From: Peribolospora baueri
Taxonomy: Eukaryota > Basidiomycota > Peribolosporomycetes > Peribolosporales > Peribolosporaceae
NCBI GenBank assembly: GCA_029717555.1
Contig: JAMDHS010000020.1
Coordinates: 186,001-250,000 of the forward strand
Length of the DNA: 64,000 nucleotides
Direction: 5' to 3'
Under the pieces are notes generated by a model. It did no database searches and was not told the origin of the DNA. It was given only the letters and a program-made list of their open reading frames with translations. Shown here in pieces: positions 11,604 to 23,500 of this stretch. Positions within the stretch are counted from its first letter, which is position 1. Every line of letters begins with the position of its first letter. Both the position numbers and the translations under genes were made by a program.

Positions 11604-12637
11604 ATGGCCCGCGTCTTCTGCATCCCAGGCATCGTCCTCCTCTCCGTAGCCACCATGCTCCTCCTTCTCTCCTCCATCTCCCTCCCCGTCCAGCCCGCTT
11701 TCGACCTCGTCTCCGCCGACTTTGGAAGCAATCTCAACAAGTCCACCACCCCCAATGGGCTCCCGACCATGCAGAGTCTGAGGGTGAGTGAGCGGGCCGG
11801 ATGGCACCAGGAAGGAGGATGATCATGACGAGGGACGGAGAGCGTCGTTCGTGCCAGCGCTGTGGACGATGATGGCGCAGTCGTTGTCCACCAGCGCTGA
11901 GGTCCTCATCCGTGCGTTACATCTTCCCCCATCAGCTCGGCATCTGGGGCTACTGCTATCAAAAGGTCGGCTCCAGTGACTGGACCTGCAGGAATGAAGG
12001 TGTCGGTTATGATTTCCGTGCGTCGCCCCTTCTCCTCCCCCCTTCCTCTGCTGGGATGTAAAGCTCACGTCGGCCGCACCTCCCCGCTTGGTATCCACGT
12101 AGAAATGTTTGACCCGACGGGCAACAACTCCCACACGATCCAGGCCAGCTGGACGCGCGGCACGGTCATTACCGTCGTCGGTGAGTGCCATTCTCCGGAT
12201 CGAAGAAAGAAGGGAAGCCCTGTCGCCGTCCCGTCAACCCGCGCTCACCTCGCCCGGCTCACCGCCTCCCTCCAGCTCTGGCCGCGACGGTGATCGCGTT
12301 CGCACTCTCCTTCTCCGAGCATGTCTTTGTCACCCTCCTATCCTCCCTAACCTCCTTCTTCGCCGCCCTCGTCACCCTGCTCGCCTTCATCATCGACATC
12401 GTCCTCTTCGTCTACGCTCGCCACGAGATTCAAGCCACTACTATCGCCAACGTCCACGCAGGCTCCGCCTTCTGGATGACCCTCGCCGCCTTTATCCTTC
12501 TCCTCCTCGCCGGTTGTACTGTCTGCTTCGGCAGGAGGCAGGACAAGAGGTCTAGGGGAAGCGGTGCCTACGCCCAGGACAACTACCCGCTCAAGCGCTC
12601 CCGACAGAGGGTCCTCGAGGCCTTCCGAAGGAACTGA
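11604..12637 (+). CDS. SUR7/PalI family four-span plasma-membrane protein
   Basis: Exons 11604-11783, 11936-12017, 12103-12180 and 12276-12637 encode 233 aa. The protein has four hydrophobic spans: one at residues 8-30, then three between about 110 and 215. The first outer loop carries the family signature LGIWGYC followed by a second cysteine (SSDWTC), a claudin-like W-G-C-C pattern. The family includes Sur7 of eisosomes and Rim9/PalI of the ambient-pH pathway, both at the plasma membrane. The short basic tail (RRQDKRSRG...FRRN) should be cytoplasmic. The long tail typical of PalI is absent, so the member cannot be named from sequence alone. Confidence 0.8.
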
Positions 12638-13290
12638 GCCAGTTCGTCGTTTCTTCATCCCCAAAGTCCGACGTCTTCTCGCGCCGTGCCGCTCCGTTCT
12701 TCCTCCTCTATTCCCTGACCGAGTCTCTAGCGGCCACTCTTGGCCCCCGTGCGTGACTGGCGCCTTGGCTGCGACCGAACTATCCCACTTAGCGACCGCC
12801 GAGATACCCGGAACGAATAGCTGCGCTCTCGAGAAAGAGCCGACGACGCACGTTCACATACCCCCTCCCCTCATTTCCACACCTCTGTCTGCATCGTCCG
12901 TCGTCCCGCACAAACAACAAATAAAAATGTAATGCTACCTCCGCGACCGTATAATCAGATGATTACATCACGTCTTCTTCCTCTTTCCCATCCCGCCTTC
13001 CACGCCCTCCGCACTCCTCTTTTTGATGTTTCGCACCAGCGCCGCCAACCCGTCCCCGTCCCCGTCCCCATCGCCCCCCTTTCCTCTCCCGCCAGCTCCC
13101 TCCGTCAACGCACCCCGCGCGCCTTCCCCTCCGCCGAGCGCTTTGGATCGGGCCGTTCGGCGCTTTTGGCTTTCTTCGATCAGGGACGACATTGCTTTTG
13201 TCTTGATGAAGCTGGTCGGTCGCACGGGCACGGAAGACGGTGGGGGTCAGTTTAAGGTCGAGCGGACAAGACAAACCGCGGCGACTCGAC
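12638..13290. other. Convergent intergenic region (SUR7-like / ESF1)
   Basis: The two genes end towards each other here. A poly(A) signal (AATAAA at 12920-12925) fits the end of the SUR7-like transcript. Open frames in both strands are pyrimidine-rich or antisense in character, and none is supported. Confidence 0.5.
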
Positions 13291-16200
13291 TCACTGAGGA
13301 TTGCTAGGATCGATGGCAAACTGATGGTCCTCGTGCAGCGCCGCGAACCTCGCATCCGCAACGTCGATTCGGAACCCGTCCTGCGTCTCGTTCTCCCTCT
13401 CCTCCGCCATTCTTCCCTTCTTGCCCCGTAGCCTCGCCTTGGCCTTGCGACCCAGCGCGGCGGCCTTTTCAGCCTTGATCACGTCGCTCATGTTGAAGTG
13501 CTCTTGCCCTTTCGCCCCTCCCCCTCCTGAGCCCTCTCCGCCGTCTCCTACCAGCAACGCGAGCTCGGCGCGCTCGCGATCGCGCGCCTCCCGCTCTTCC
13601 CGCGATAGCTTCTTGTTCTTCTTCTTCTTCTTGTCCCCTTCGTCGCCCTTGCCCTTCTTCTTCCCTTCACCCGTCCCTCCTCGTCCGCCGCCGTCGTGCT
13701 CGGCCAGCGCCGCCTCCATGTTCGGCTCCTCGTCGAAGAAGGCATCGTCAAAGCCGACCTCGCCATCGACGGATGCGACGCCGACCCCGTTCATCATCTC
13801 CGTCCCAGCCACCCCCTCCTCCTTCTCTATCTTCTTCAACTTCTTCGCCTCCTTCTTCTCCTTCTTCTTCCGCAGATACTTCTCTAGCGTAGTCTCGTTC
13901 TCCTCCTCCTCCTCCTCTTTGCCCTCCTTGGCCGCCTTTCTCGCCGCCGCCTCGCTCAGGCCAGGTGTAAAGGTAATGCTCATCTCACCCTTGGGCCGGC
14001 TATCGAAAAAATCTTCGCCGCCGTCTCGGATATTTCCGTCGTCGTCCAAGCCGAGCAACGCGCGTAGACGATCTCGCTCTGCCGCCTTGCGACGATCACT
14101 TTTCCCGTGCTTTTCAGTCGCCGATCCAGCTCCGTTGGATCCCGCCTCAGCGTCGTCGCCGCCCTCAGGCTCCGACTCGGAACCAGACGAGGCAAGATAT
14201 GGTTTAAAGTCGTCGTCGTCCAGCTCCTTCTCAGTCAGCAGTTGACGGGTGACCCTTTGCCGTTCTGGATCGTCTCCGTCCCACGTTAGCTTGACCCGAG
14301 AATGTCGGAGTGCCTGGAGAAAAGTAGAACAACGTCAAGCATGAGACGCACGGCCAGGAGAAGGGAAGCGAGAGGGCCACCCACATCCGTCTTAAAGTCG
14401 ATGGCTTTGTAGTTCCCAGTGTCTTCAGTTGCCTCATCACTGACAAGAGCGATCAAGCACGCACAGCGGCCTGTCAGTCTCTCGATTCCTGTCACACGTA
14501 TCATTGGAAGAGACGCAAAAGACACTCACCGCCACTCCTGGTCAAACTCCATGTCTTCGGGCACATAGCTTAAATCGAAGAAATTCGCAGTCCGCTCCAT
14601 CTCTGAGCCGTTCACTTCTTGGTAAACGTGCGCGGCCGTTTCGGCCGTGTCGAAAGTCGCGATGGCGTAGAAGTACCTTGAAAAAAAGAGGAACAAGCGT
14701 TGGATCAAGATCGATGTCAGTGTTAGTGAGGGTCGCTCGTCGACAAGTTGACGAGTGCCTCTGAACTGGTATTCACCGAAGTCTCTCCAACTGATACGTC
14801 CTCAAGGCTTTCTCGTCAAACTCCTCGCCCTCATCCACCTGAACGACCGCTTTTCTGAGTTCCTCATCATCCACTTCACTATCTTCCTCGTCCTCATCCT
14901 CACCCATGTCATCGCTAGCCTTGCCCTTGCCTTTCTTGTCCCCGATCGCCAACTTCTTCTTTCGCGCCCCAGCGCTCTGCCCCTTGAAAATCTCCTTCGG
15001 TGGGCCCTCGCGCTCCTCCCTCTCCATGCGCTCCTTTCCAAACTCGGATGGGTAGACGCGCACGCTAAGCACTTGGCCTCGAACTTGCGGAACTGCGGAA
15101 CCGGCTCCGTCTGTTCGGGAAGAGGAGTGGATAGTAGAGGGGCCTGCATCGACGGAGGCATTCGCTCCTTGGCGAGCTGTAGGCGAGACGAGGGAAGAAA
15201 AGACCTTGTAGATGTCCTTAGCTCGGACGTTGTCCCAATCCATGTTGACGGCGGCGATTCGGTTGGTCGGGTTGACGGGTGGACCATCCTCTTCTTCGTC
15301 CTCGTCTTCCACTGCCTTGCCCTTCCTCCTCTTCTTGAGCGCCTTCTCCTTTCCGGCTTTCGCAGCGGCTTTTGCCCGGGCGGCAGCCGCCTTCTCCGCC
15401 GCTCGTTGACCGGCCTTGATTGCCTCTGCAGCCTGCGCATCCAATGCGGCGAGCGTGCCGGCGTTTTCATCAAGGTCGATGTTCAAATCCCCATAGTCTT
15501 CTTCCCCCTCTTCCTCGCTCTCCTCCACGTCCGCGGCTTCCTGGGCTCTCTGCGCCGCCGCACGAGCGCGCGCGTTCGAGTCACCGAGCTCAATTTCCGA
15601 ATCGAGCTCTGAAGAGTCTTCAGCGCCAGACTCAGACTCTGAGCCTTCCTGGTCCTCTCCTTCATAGTCTTCCTCCTCCTCGTCTCCGGATGACTCCAGC
15701 AGCGCCTGACCACGAGCGTAGTCAACAAATTTCGCCCCAGAACCTTCTGTAGGCTCCGATTCAACATCACTAGGCCCATCATCGCCTTCTCCTTCTCCTT
15801 CCTCGTCGTCCTCGAGTCGGTAGAATCGACGCAATTGGGCTTGTTCGGCGGTGGCGGAGATGGGACGACCGTACCTGTCGACCTTGGCTGGTACATGACG
15901 GAGTAAAACGGGTTCAGATGTATTGGTATTTCCCGTGAGCCTTCTCCGCAGGAGCGGTCGCAGGACGCCGTACTCTAGCAAGGACGAAATGCGCCCCCTG
16001 CGTGATGAGGCGACAGTCGCAAACGGCCTCGTCTGGGCAGCCAGATTTAATAGCCTGTGCGCCCAGCTAACTCACCCTTGCGTTCTTTATTTCTTTTCCT
16101 GCCTCTTTCATCCCCATCGAAGAGCGCCTTGAACCTCTGATCAACGACGATCTTGGTGTCATCCTTCTTCGGCTTCAAAAACCTAGGATCGGTGTGCAGC

Positions 16201-16292
16201 CTCGCGAAACGAGGGTCGGCCACACGTGGAGCATGCTGCTTTGCCTTAGCCTTCGCACCCCCTTTGGAACCATCTCCTCTTTTCTCCGCCAT
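13291..16292 (-). CDS. ESF1: ESF1, nucleolar 18S rRNA-processing factor
   Basis: Esf1 acts in the nucleolus in early 40S ribosome assembly. Exons, in transcript order: 16292-16076, 15887-14777, 14676-14530, 14439-14385, 14313-13291 (850 aa). The N terminus has the repeated family motif DPRFARLHTDPRFL and VDQRFKALF. Then come KVDRYGRP and LRRFYRLE, a long acidic stretch, the conserved core TNRIAAVNMDWDNVRAKDIY, and VRVYPSEFGKERM. The C terminus is Lys/Glu-rich and ends in the hallmark second motif DARFAALHEDHQFAIDPSNP. Two acceptors for exon 2 keep frame; the one at 15887 is preferred because it gives the family sequence, while the one at 15974 adds 29 unconserved residues. Its start is 237 bases from that of TRAPPC2. 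Confidence 0.92.
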
Positions 16293-16529
16293 GGCGAAGC
16301 GGTCGTGTGTGCGACAAGGAGGTGGTCGAAGGGAAAGAGGGAACGACAGAGAAGGACGAAGACGACCAGCCCGTCTTCTCAGCGGTGTGCATGAGCGCCT
16401 GAAAGCTTGCGGCGTGTGGGAGCCAAGTACATGAAGGTCACGTGCATCCGCCGTAATGCGCACGAGCCCCCTCAATGCACCTCGCCTTCCTCCTCCATTC
16501 CCTTTAATACTCCGACCCGTTCTCCCTCC
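16293..16529. promoter_or_regulatory. Shared promoter of ESF1 and TRAPPC2
   Basis: Only 237 bases separate the two divergent start codons, so both promoters and leaders must lie here. I see no TATA box or repeated element in it. Confidence 0.5.
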
Positions 16530-17445
16530 ATGTCCTACTACTTCGTCATCGTCGGTACCCTCGACAACCCGCTGTACGAGCTTTTCCTACCCTCCAAATC
16601 AGCAGCCGCTGCAGCGGCAGCAGGCGACCGAAGCTCTTCCTCCTCGTCTTTCTTCTCATCTTCCAGCAACCCTGTCGCCCTATCCACGCCTCCGCGAGGG
16701 TCCGCTGCGGATGTGTTCGGGGACGGGGCAGGGGGAGAGCGCAATTACCGTGGATCGGGTGGGAGCAGTGTGTTTGGCCTGGGCGGTGCGTTTGGGGCTC
16801 TGGGGCTCGGAGGAGGCGGCGGCGCAGGCGGAACAGGCTCGATAGGAGCCTTGACAGGCGGCGCTCACGCCGGATCCGGATTGGGGATAGGAAAGTACAC
16901 GGATCGACACGTCATGCAGATCGTGGCACATAGCAGCTTGGACGTAGTCGAGGAGGTGCAGTTCTTGAATGGAGCCATGTACCACAAGACGCTTGATCGC
17001 GTAGGCGAGTGGGTCGTGTCCGCCTTCATCACACCTAACAGTGAGTCGCCGTGGTCTATCCCAGATGGCTGCTAGCGAGGCTCGCCTTTTTCGCTGCCCC
17101 CTAAGGTCGTTGTGTATGCTCTCCGGATTGTCACTCTACTTCAGACGTCAAGTTTATTATCCTCCACGAGACGAAAAACGACGACGGCATTCGCCATTTC
17201 TTTACAGACGTGTGGGAGACATTTGTAAAAGTGCGTCTTTCCCCTCGTGTCATGAGGACGCTTCTGTCTTAGCTTTCTCGGTTGTTCTCTGTATCATTCA
17301 CATTTGACTGGTCCGCTCCCGGCGCTCAATTTTTTTTGCCTCCCCTACACAGACCCTCATGAACCCCTTCCACTCGCTCAACGACCCCATCCAATCAACA
17401 ACTTTTGATGCGAGAGTGCGGGCAAGCGCCAAGAAGAATCTATAA
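16530..17445 (+). CDS. TRS20: TRAPP complex subunit TRAPPC2 (Trs20, sedlin)
   Basis: Longin-fold subunit of the TRAPP tethering complexes of ER-Golgi transport. Exons 16530-17040, 17145-17230 and 17353-17445 encode 229 aa. The start YYFVIVGTLDNPLYELFLP and the later HFFTDVWETFVK and MNPFHSLNDPI closely follow sedlin. Family members are about 140 aa. The extra length is one low-complexity Ala/Ser/Gly insertion, roughly residues 24-120, in the loop before the first helix. It is open throughout and the flanking family sequence resumes in frame (HVMQIVAHSSLDVV), so it is probably translated. Confidence 0.92.
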
Positions 17446-17817
17446 ATGGCGTCCGTCCATTGCTCTTGGTTATCACCGTCGTCCCTCCTTCTCGCCTTTG
17501 CAGAGCGGCAGCATGCGCACAATGTTCTCCCTGTCTTCCCTGTGCTGTTGACAGACGGATCGGTGTCGCATTAGCCCCTGCGCCATATCTCGTTGTGGCT
17601 TGCCACGAATACACCCTCCATCGCATACAAGTAAAGCTCACCGAGCGGTCAGACAGAGCAGAGCAGTTCAACCCGACGTATTGTGTACACGCAAAAGCAC
17701 GAGCAAAGACAGCACTGACGAACGATTACAGGAACAGGGGGCTGAGGACGACGACATGCGAAAAATCCAACGACTCCCGCGGTTGTACCATCTCTTCCCT
17801 ACCGCCTCTTCATATCT
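17446..17817. other. Convergent intergenic region (TRAPPC2 / CENP-P)
   Basis: These 372 bases hold the facing 3' ends of two genes. I see no other gene or repeat. Confidence 0.5.
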
Positions 17818-20177
17818 TTATCGCTTCGATGGATTCGCTCCGCCGACCTCCTCCTCAGCGTGCCTCTTGCCCCTCAAAGTTGTTCTCCCTCCCCTTCCTC
17901 TTCCCCTTCCTCTACTCCGCCGCCCTCTCCTTCCGCCCTCACCCTGCCCGTCCCTTTCCTGCCCGTCCTCCTCGTCCTCTTTGTCGTCCTCCTCGTCCTC
18001 TCTGTCGTCCTCCTCGTCCTCCTCCCCTTCCTCATCAAGTTCCTCCTCGGGCCTCTCGAGTCCGAAGAAAGCCCTCACGACGGCTTCAACGGCGCGAGAC
18101 ACGGGCCGACCTCCTGCAAGAAGACGCTGGAAGTGGGAGTCGAGTGAAGCGAGCAAGGACGCTGAACGCGGGGTCACTGAGGAAAGAAGGTCGGCAGGTC
18201 ACCGGGGGACAGCGGTTAATGACGAACAAGGTTGGTGGCACGACCCAGACACGAGCGTCGGATCGCCAGGGCACCAACGACCGAAGAAGCGAGAGATGAG
18301 ATGGAGAAAAATGCTTGACTCACCACCGTTCGGCACCCTGGGCAGCAATGAGAGGTTGGGAGACGCTCTTCCTGTGGAAGGGGAAAAGTCGAGCGACCAG
18401 GCCAGTACTAGCTCTGCTCCCCGCCGATTCCGGAAACTCAGTGTCTCCTCCATCCAAACGGCGGCGCTACCGCTCTCAACCTCCCCTTGCCTGTCTCCAC
18501 CGCGACCGGATTGTCTGTCTTCCTCTTCCTCGTTGTCCTCGTCGCACAGCTCCGGAAAGGTCATCCTTAGGCCTTGAAACACAGAACGGCGCCGGGAGGA
18601 CTGGAAGAGGTAGGAGCGCAGTGCGTGGAAAAAGTGGGGCAAAAGGCGATCTCGTTCGATGCTGGTGTAGCGGAGGAAAAGAACGGCGCGACACGAGAAC
18701 AGCCCCGGGAGCAATGCAGGGACGCGAGCGAAGCCCTTTGCATCAGCGTTGGATCGGGTAACAAAAACGTTTCCGACCAGGAAGAGTCGCGGCTCACCGC
18801 TCCAACGCCCCACTCAAACCAGCCCTGATCCAAGGAGCTACGCGCACGTCGAGGCGCACAACGCGTAGCTCGGGCTCGTCTACGTGGAAGGAGATAGAGA
18901 ACGGTTCACGAAGACAGAGACCAGACATATCGTGTTGGCGGAGGTGGCCTATGCACCAAAATGCAAGGAAAGAAAGGGTCGTAATTAGCATGACCCCTTT
19001 GCGATGAATAGATGGTCCAGTCGCTGGTCACTCACGTCCATCGGAGGCCGAGACGAGGTGATTATCATAAGAGGTAATGTCAATCCTCGTGAACTCTCGT
19101 AGTCGGTCGAGCTGAATGAAAATAGCGAGTGCAAGGTAAGATAGAATGAAGGTGGGAGACGCAGGTTAGATTGGCGACCAAATCCCGAATAGAATTGCTA
19201 TGTAGAAAGGGAATGGAAGAAAAGGAGAGAACGCTCTCACCAGTCGACGATATGCCTCCTCCCTCGTCTTGCGTGCTCCCTCCGCTGCCGCCGCCGACGT
19301 TGCGACGTCCGGTGCAGCCTCCACTGACGTCGTCGGCGCCGCGGCAAAGAGTGAAAGTGGACCACCAAGGAGGGAAGCCGAAGCTGAAGAAGAGCTGGCC
19401 CTGTCTAGTGGACTCGCGGATACTTGAGCTAGGAGAGAGCGTTCGTTCACTGCGAGGAGGCGAGCACTGCGTGGGCGGATTATATGGAAGGTACGAATAA
19501 GAAAAGGGAAAAAGAACAGTTAAATATACAGACCGGTGAGCAAAGCGTCCAGAAGGACGCAATTGACCCCGGCATGTGGAATGGTTGGTCAAGAAAAGCC
19601 ACGTACATGAGATCGTCATCTCCCACTTCGCCCCCATCCCCTTCCTGCAGTTCGAGCTCCGTAGAGTTGTCCTCGCCATCGCCGTCCCTCGCCCTCTCCT
19701 TCCCCTTCTCCCGCCGCCTCCCCTCTCGGATCCTTTCCTCCAGGACATTCGCCTCTGCCTCTTCAATCCTCAGCTGGGCAATCAACCTCGCCCTTTCCGC
19801 TGCATCAATCTTAATACCTTGCTGCTGGTTCTGCTCGCTTGGCTGCTGCTGCTGCCTGTCCCTGGAGGTGCCTAATGGAGGCGCACGATAGGATGGAAAA
19901 GGTGGGGAAGAGGATCCCGCGGAAGAGGAAGCTGTCGGCGAACGTAGCGGGATGTGGCCTACTGAGGTCTATAATGGTGCACGAGGGGGGGGAAATAAAA
20001 AGGCAGGCAAGAGCGCAGCAAGAGAAGGATTTCGGCTGAGCAACATGTCGACGCTTGCTTCTCGGACAACCAACACGCTTCCCCGCCGCTCACCCGTTCC
20101 GACGCCGTCCTGCCGCCGGGCCCCGAAGGCGTGCCTAGATAGGGATTAGGCGAATGCGCGGTGGAGATGCGGGACAT
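17818..20177 (-). CDS. CENPP: Kinetochore protein CENP-P (Ctf19-like)
   Basis: Component of the inner kinetochore CCAN (COMA-type) complex. Exons: 20177-20094, 19968-19607, 19466-19241, 19111-19036, 18948-18798, 18661-18324, 18176-17818 (531 aa). A disordered N terminus leads into a coiled coil (AERARLIAQLRIEEAEANVL). The RWD region then matches the order of vertebrate CENP-P: FTRIDIT, SGLCLREPFSISFHVDE, an HFFHALRSYLF...RRRSVFQGL helix, RRGAELVLAWSLDF, NLSLLPRVP and a last helix (FQRLLAGGRPVSRAVEAVV). The comparison is from memory of the family. The exon 6 acceptor at 18661 was chosen because it alone keeps phase and follows a strong pyrimidine tract. The C terminus adds an acidic Asp/Glu run and an RGRGRGRGG stretch not usual in the family. 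Confidence 0.82.
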
Positions 20178-20511
20178 GGCCGGGCGTTGAAGAGCGCTGA
20201 CATGCCTCCTCGCGCGGCCTGTGCGGGTTCAGCTGGTCTGGGTATGTAAGTGGAGTGTGCGCCTTGGGTGGGATGGATGATCGACGCGGTCTTCAACGCG
20301 GCGCGCGTCCTGCCGCAGTCGCCCAAATGCCTTGTCCGCTTGTTTCCGTTCCGTGTGCTGCGGCAGCAACCCTACTTCCTGACGGGACGCGCGTCGATGG
20401 GCACCATGACGAGGTGATCGGCCCACCTTTTGTCGCCTTATTCCAGTCTCACGAGCTGCCTGCTTTGTCTTCTCTCCATCGTCTACAACTCGCCGCCACT
20501 CTGAGAGAAAT
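20178..20511. promoter_or_regulatory. Shared promoter of CENP-P and RPN2
   Basis: The two divergent start codons are 334 bases apart. No repeat or known factor site stands out. Confidence 0.5.
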
Positions 20512-23500
20512 ATGGCGGCCTCTCTCACTTCCGCAGGTGAGCAAAAGGCTCGAATGGTTTTGTTTTGATATATCGCTGACGCTCTACTGATGTCCTTCTG
20601 TGTCTACCACCGTGGCCGAGCAGCCGGCGTCATCGCCCTACTGGACGAGGACGAACCAGAACTTCGGGCGTATGCGTTGCAGACGCTCAATTCCATCGTG
20701 GATTTGTTCTGGGCGGAGATCTCGGACTCGGTTTCGAAGATGTGAGCTCTCTACCGTCTTTTTTCTGGGACTCGAGAACGTACTGACGAGCAAATCCTTC
20801 ATTTCTTCTTGTGGCGACCTTCAGCGAAGTCCTGTACGAGGACCCCAGGTTCCCGAACCGCGAGCTGGCCGCCCTCGTTGCTTCCAAGGTCTACTTTTAT
20901 CTCGGCGAGTTTGACGAGGCTCTGGCGTTTGCTCTCGGCGCTGGATCGTTGTTCGACATCTCCAAGCACGATGAATACGTTGAGACGGTCATTTGTGAGT
21001 GCAACTTTTTTACACGCGAGAAGGCCCCTTCGCTGTTATGCTTGAACCGTATTCATAAGGATTCCTGCACTGCTTCTCTTTTCTTATGCAGCCAAAGCCA
21101 TTGAGAAGTACATCGCGCTTCGCTCCTCCCCGACTTCAGAGACTCCCATCGACCCACGTCTCAAGTCGATTGTCGACCAGATGTTTAGTCGCTGCATCGC
21201 CGACAAGGAGTATCGGCAGGCGCTCGGCATTGCGCTAGAGGCGAGACAACTGGAGGTGGTTGAAGAGATTTTCAATGTTACGAAAGATCGAGCCCTCTTG
21301 CAGTACACCCTTGACGCGGTCATGACGGTAGTGCAGAGCTTAGACTTGCGAAACGAGGTGCGTTGTCCTAGAAGCGTAAGTGACGGTCTATTCTTTACTC
21401 ATCTGTTTTTATTGCGTGTCTTCCATCTTCACAGGCTTTGCACCTGCTCGTCAGGTTATTCCAAGCCCTGCCTTCTCCAGATCATTTCTCCATCTCGCAA
21501 TGCTTCGTCTACCTCAACTCCCCCTCTCTCGCCTCTCAGCTGCTTCTCGACCTTGTCTCGAAGCCGTCTCCTCCAGAGCCCTCTGCTTCTGACTCGCTCC
21601 TCATCGCATATCAACTGGCCTTCGACTTTGCCGAGAGTGCCACGCAAGAGTTCTTGGAGAACATGAGGGAGCAGCTGGGGGGAAAGAAGAAGGCCAGGGA
21701 AGAGAGTGAGGAAGTTGAAGTTGAGGACGCCAACCCGGTCAATGGAGAGGTAGGTTCGTTCCCACGTAAGGCAGCTAGTAGTCTGTTCGCTCATGTCGCA
21801 TCGCATTGAAATTCGACAGACGTCCACAAAGGATCATATTGAACGGATACGAAGCATCCTCTCTGGCGAGGAGACTATCCGACTGTATTTAGAGTTCCTG
21901 TTCCGCAACAATCATGCTGACTTGCTGATCCTCAAGAACACCAAGGACGCCCTCGATGCTCGCAATTCGCTCTATCACTCCGCCGTGACTTTCGCCAATG
22001 CGTTCATGCATGCCGGCACCACTTCGGACAAGTTCCTCCGGGAGAGCCTCGGTTGGCTCGCGAAGGCCAGCAACTGGTCCAAGTTCTCCGCTACCGCCGC
22101 CTTGGGCGTCATTCACAAGGGACACTTGGCCCTGGGTCGACAGATCTTGGAACCCTACCTGCCGCAAGAAGGCATCACCGGCAGTGTGTACTCTGAAGGT
22201 GGAAGTTTGTTCGCGCTCGGTCTCATCCATGCCAACCACGGACAGGGTGTACAGGAGTACCTGAAGAATGCGCTCAAGAACAACCAGAATGAGACGCTTC
22301 AGCACGGTGCAGCTCTGGGACTCGCTGTCGCAAGCATGGCTACCGGAAATGAGGGTGAGTGCTAAATGGTTGCTCGTGTATGGGCGGGAAGGGTCCTCAC
22401 CTGTCGTCTGTTCATCGCTGACGGTGCACAGAAATCTACGAGGAGCTCCGCACTGTCCTCTACTCCGACTCTGCGATCGCCGGTGAGGCGGCGGGCTACG
22501 CCATGGGACTCGTGATGCTGGGCACGGCTTCGGAGAAGGCGTTGGATGAGATGCTACAGTACGCGCATGAGACTCAGCACGAGAAAATCATCCGCGGTCT
22601 CGCTATGGGTATCGCTATGCTCATGTACGGTTGCGAGGAGAAGGCCGATGGACTGATCGACACGCTCATGGGCGACAAAGTATGTCACGGATTGCACAGC
22701 TCTTAACGTTCTCTACCGATTGCTTATTCCGCATCTACTTTTGTTCTCTCCAGGATCCCATTCTTCGCTACGGAGGCATCTATACCGTTGCCATGGCTTA
22801 CGCTGGATCTGGTAACAACAAGGCCATTCGGCGACTCCTCCACGTCGCAGTGTCCGATGTCAGCGATGACGTCCGTCGCGCAGCTGTCACCGCCGTTGGC
22901 TTCCTGCTCTTCCGCAATCCCACTCAGGTGCCACGGATTGTCCAGCTGTTGAGCGAGAGCTACAATCCCCACGTCCGGTACGGTGCTACGCTTGCGCTAG
23001 GCATCGCTTGCGCCGGGACAGGTCTGGACGTGAGTCTCGTTTTCTTAGATAAGGCAACGAGTACGCTGCTGTTTCTAACTCTCCTTCCCTCCCACTCTCC
23101 CCACTTGCAGGAGGCAATTGATCTTCTGGAGCCCATGACTAAGGACCCTGTTGACTTCGTGCGGCAAGGCGCGTTCATCTCGCTCGCGATGATCCTCATC
23201 CAGCAGAACGAAGTTCAGAACCCACGGGTGTCGACTGTGCGCAGCCTCTACGCCAAGGTCGTGGCTGAGAAGCATGAGGAGACGATGGCCAGGTTCGGTG
23301 CTGCACTCGCCCAGGGTATCATCGACGCCGGAGGCCGCAACGTGACGATAGGTTTACAAGCGAAGAATGGCAGTGCCAACATGAGTGCCATCGTGGGCAT
23401 GGCCATGTTCACCCAGTTTTGGTACTGGTTCCCGCTCGCCCACTTCGCCAGTCTTGCCTTCACGCCTACTGCCATCATCGGCGTCAACCGGGACTTGAAG

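Noticed and set aside
13421-14245. Long plus-strand open frame rich in Ser, Phe and Pro
   Set aside because: It is the antisense of the Lys/Glu-rich C terminus of ESF1, where complementary codons make stops rare.
15888-15974. Alternative longer second exon of ESF1
   Set aside because: The acceptor at 15974 keeps frame, but the extra 29 residues match nothing in the family, while the acceptor at 15887 directly restores KVDRYGRP.
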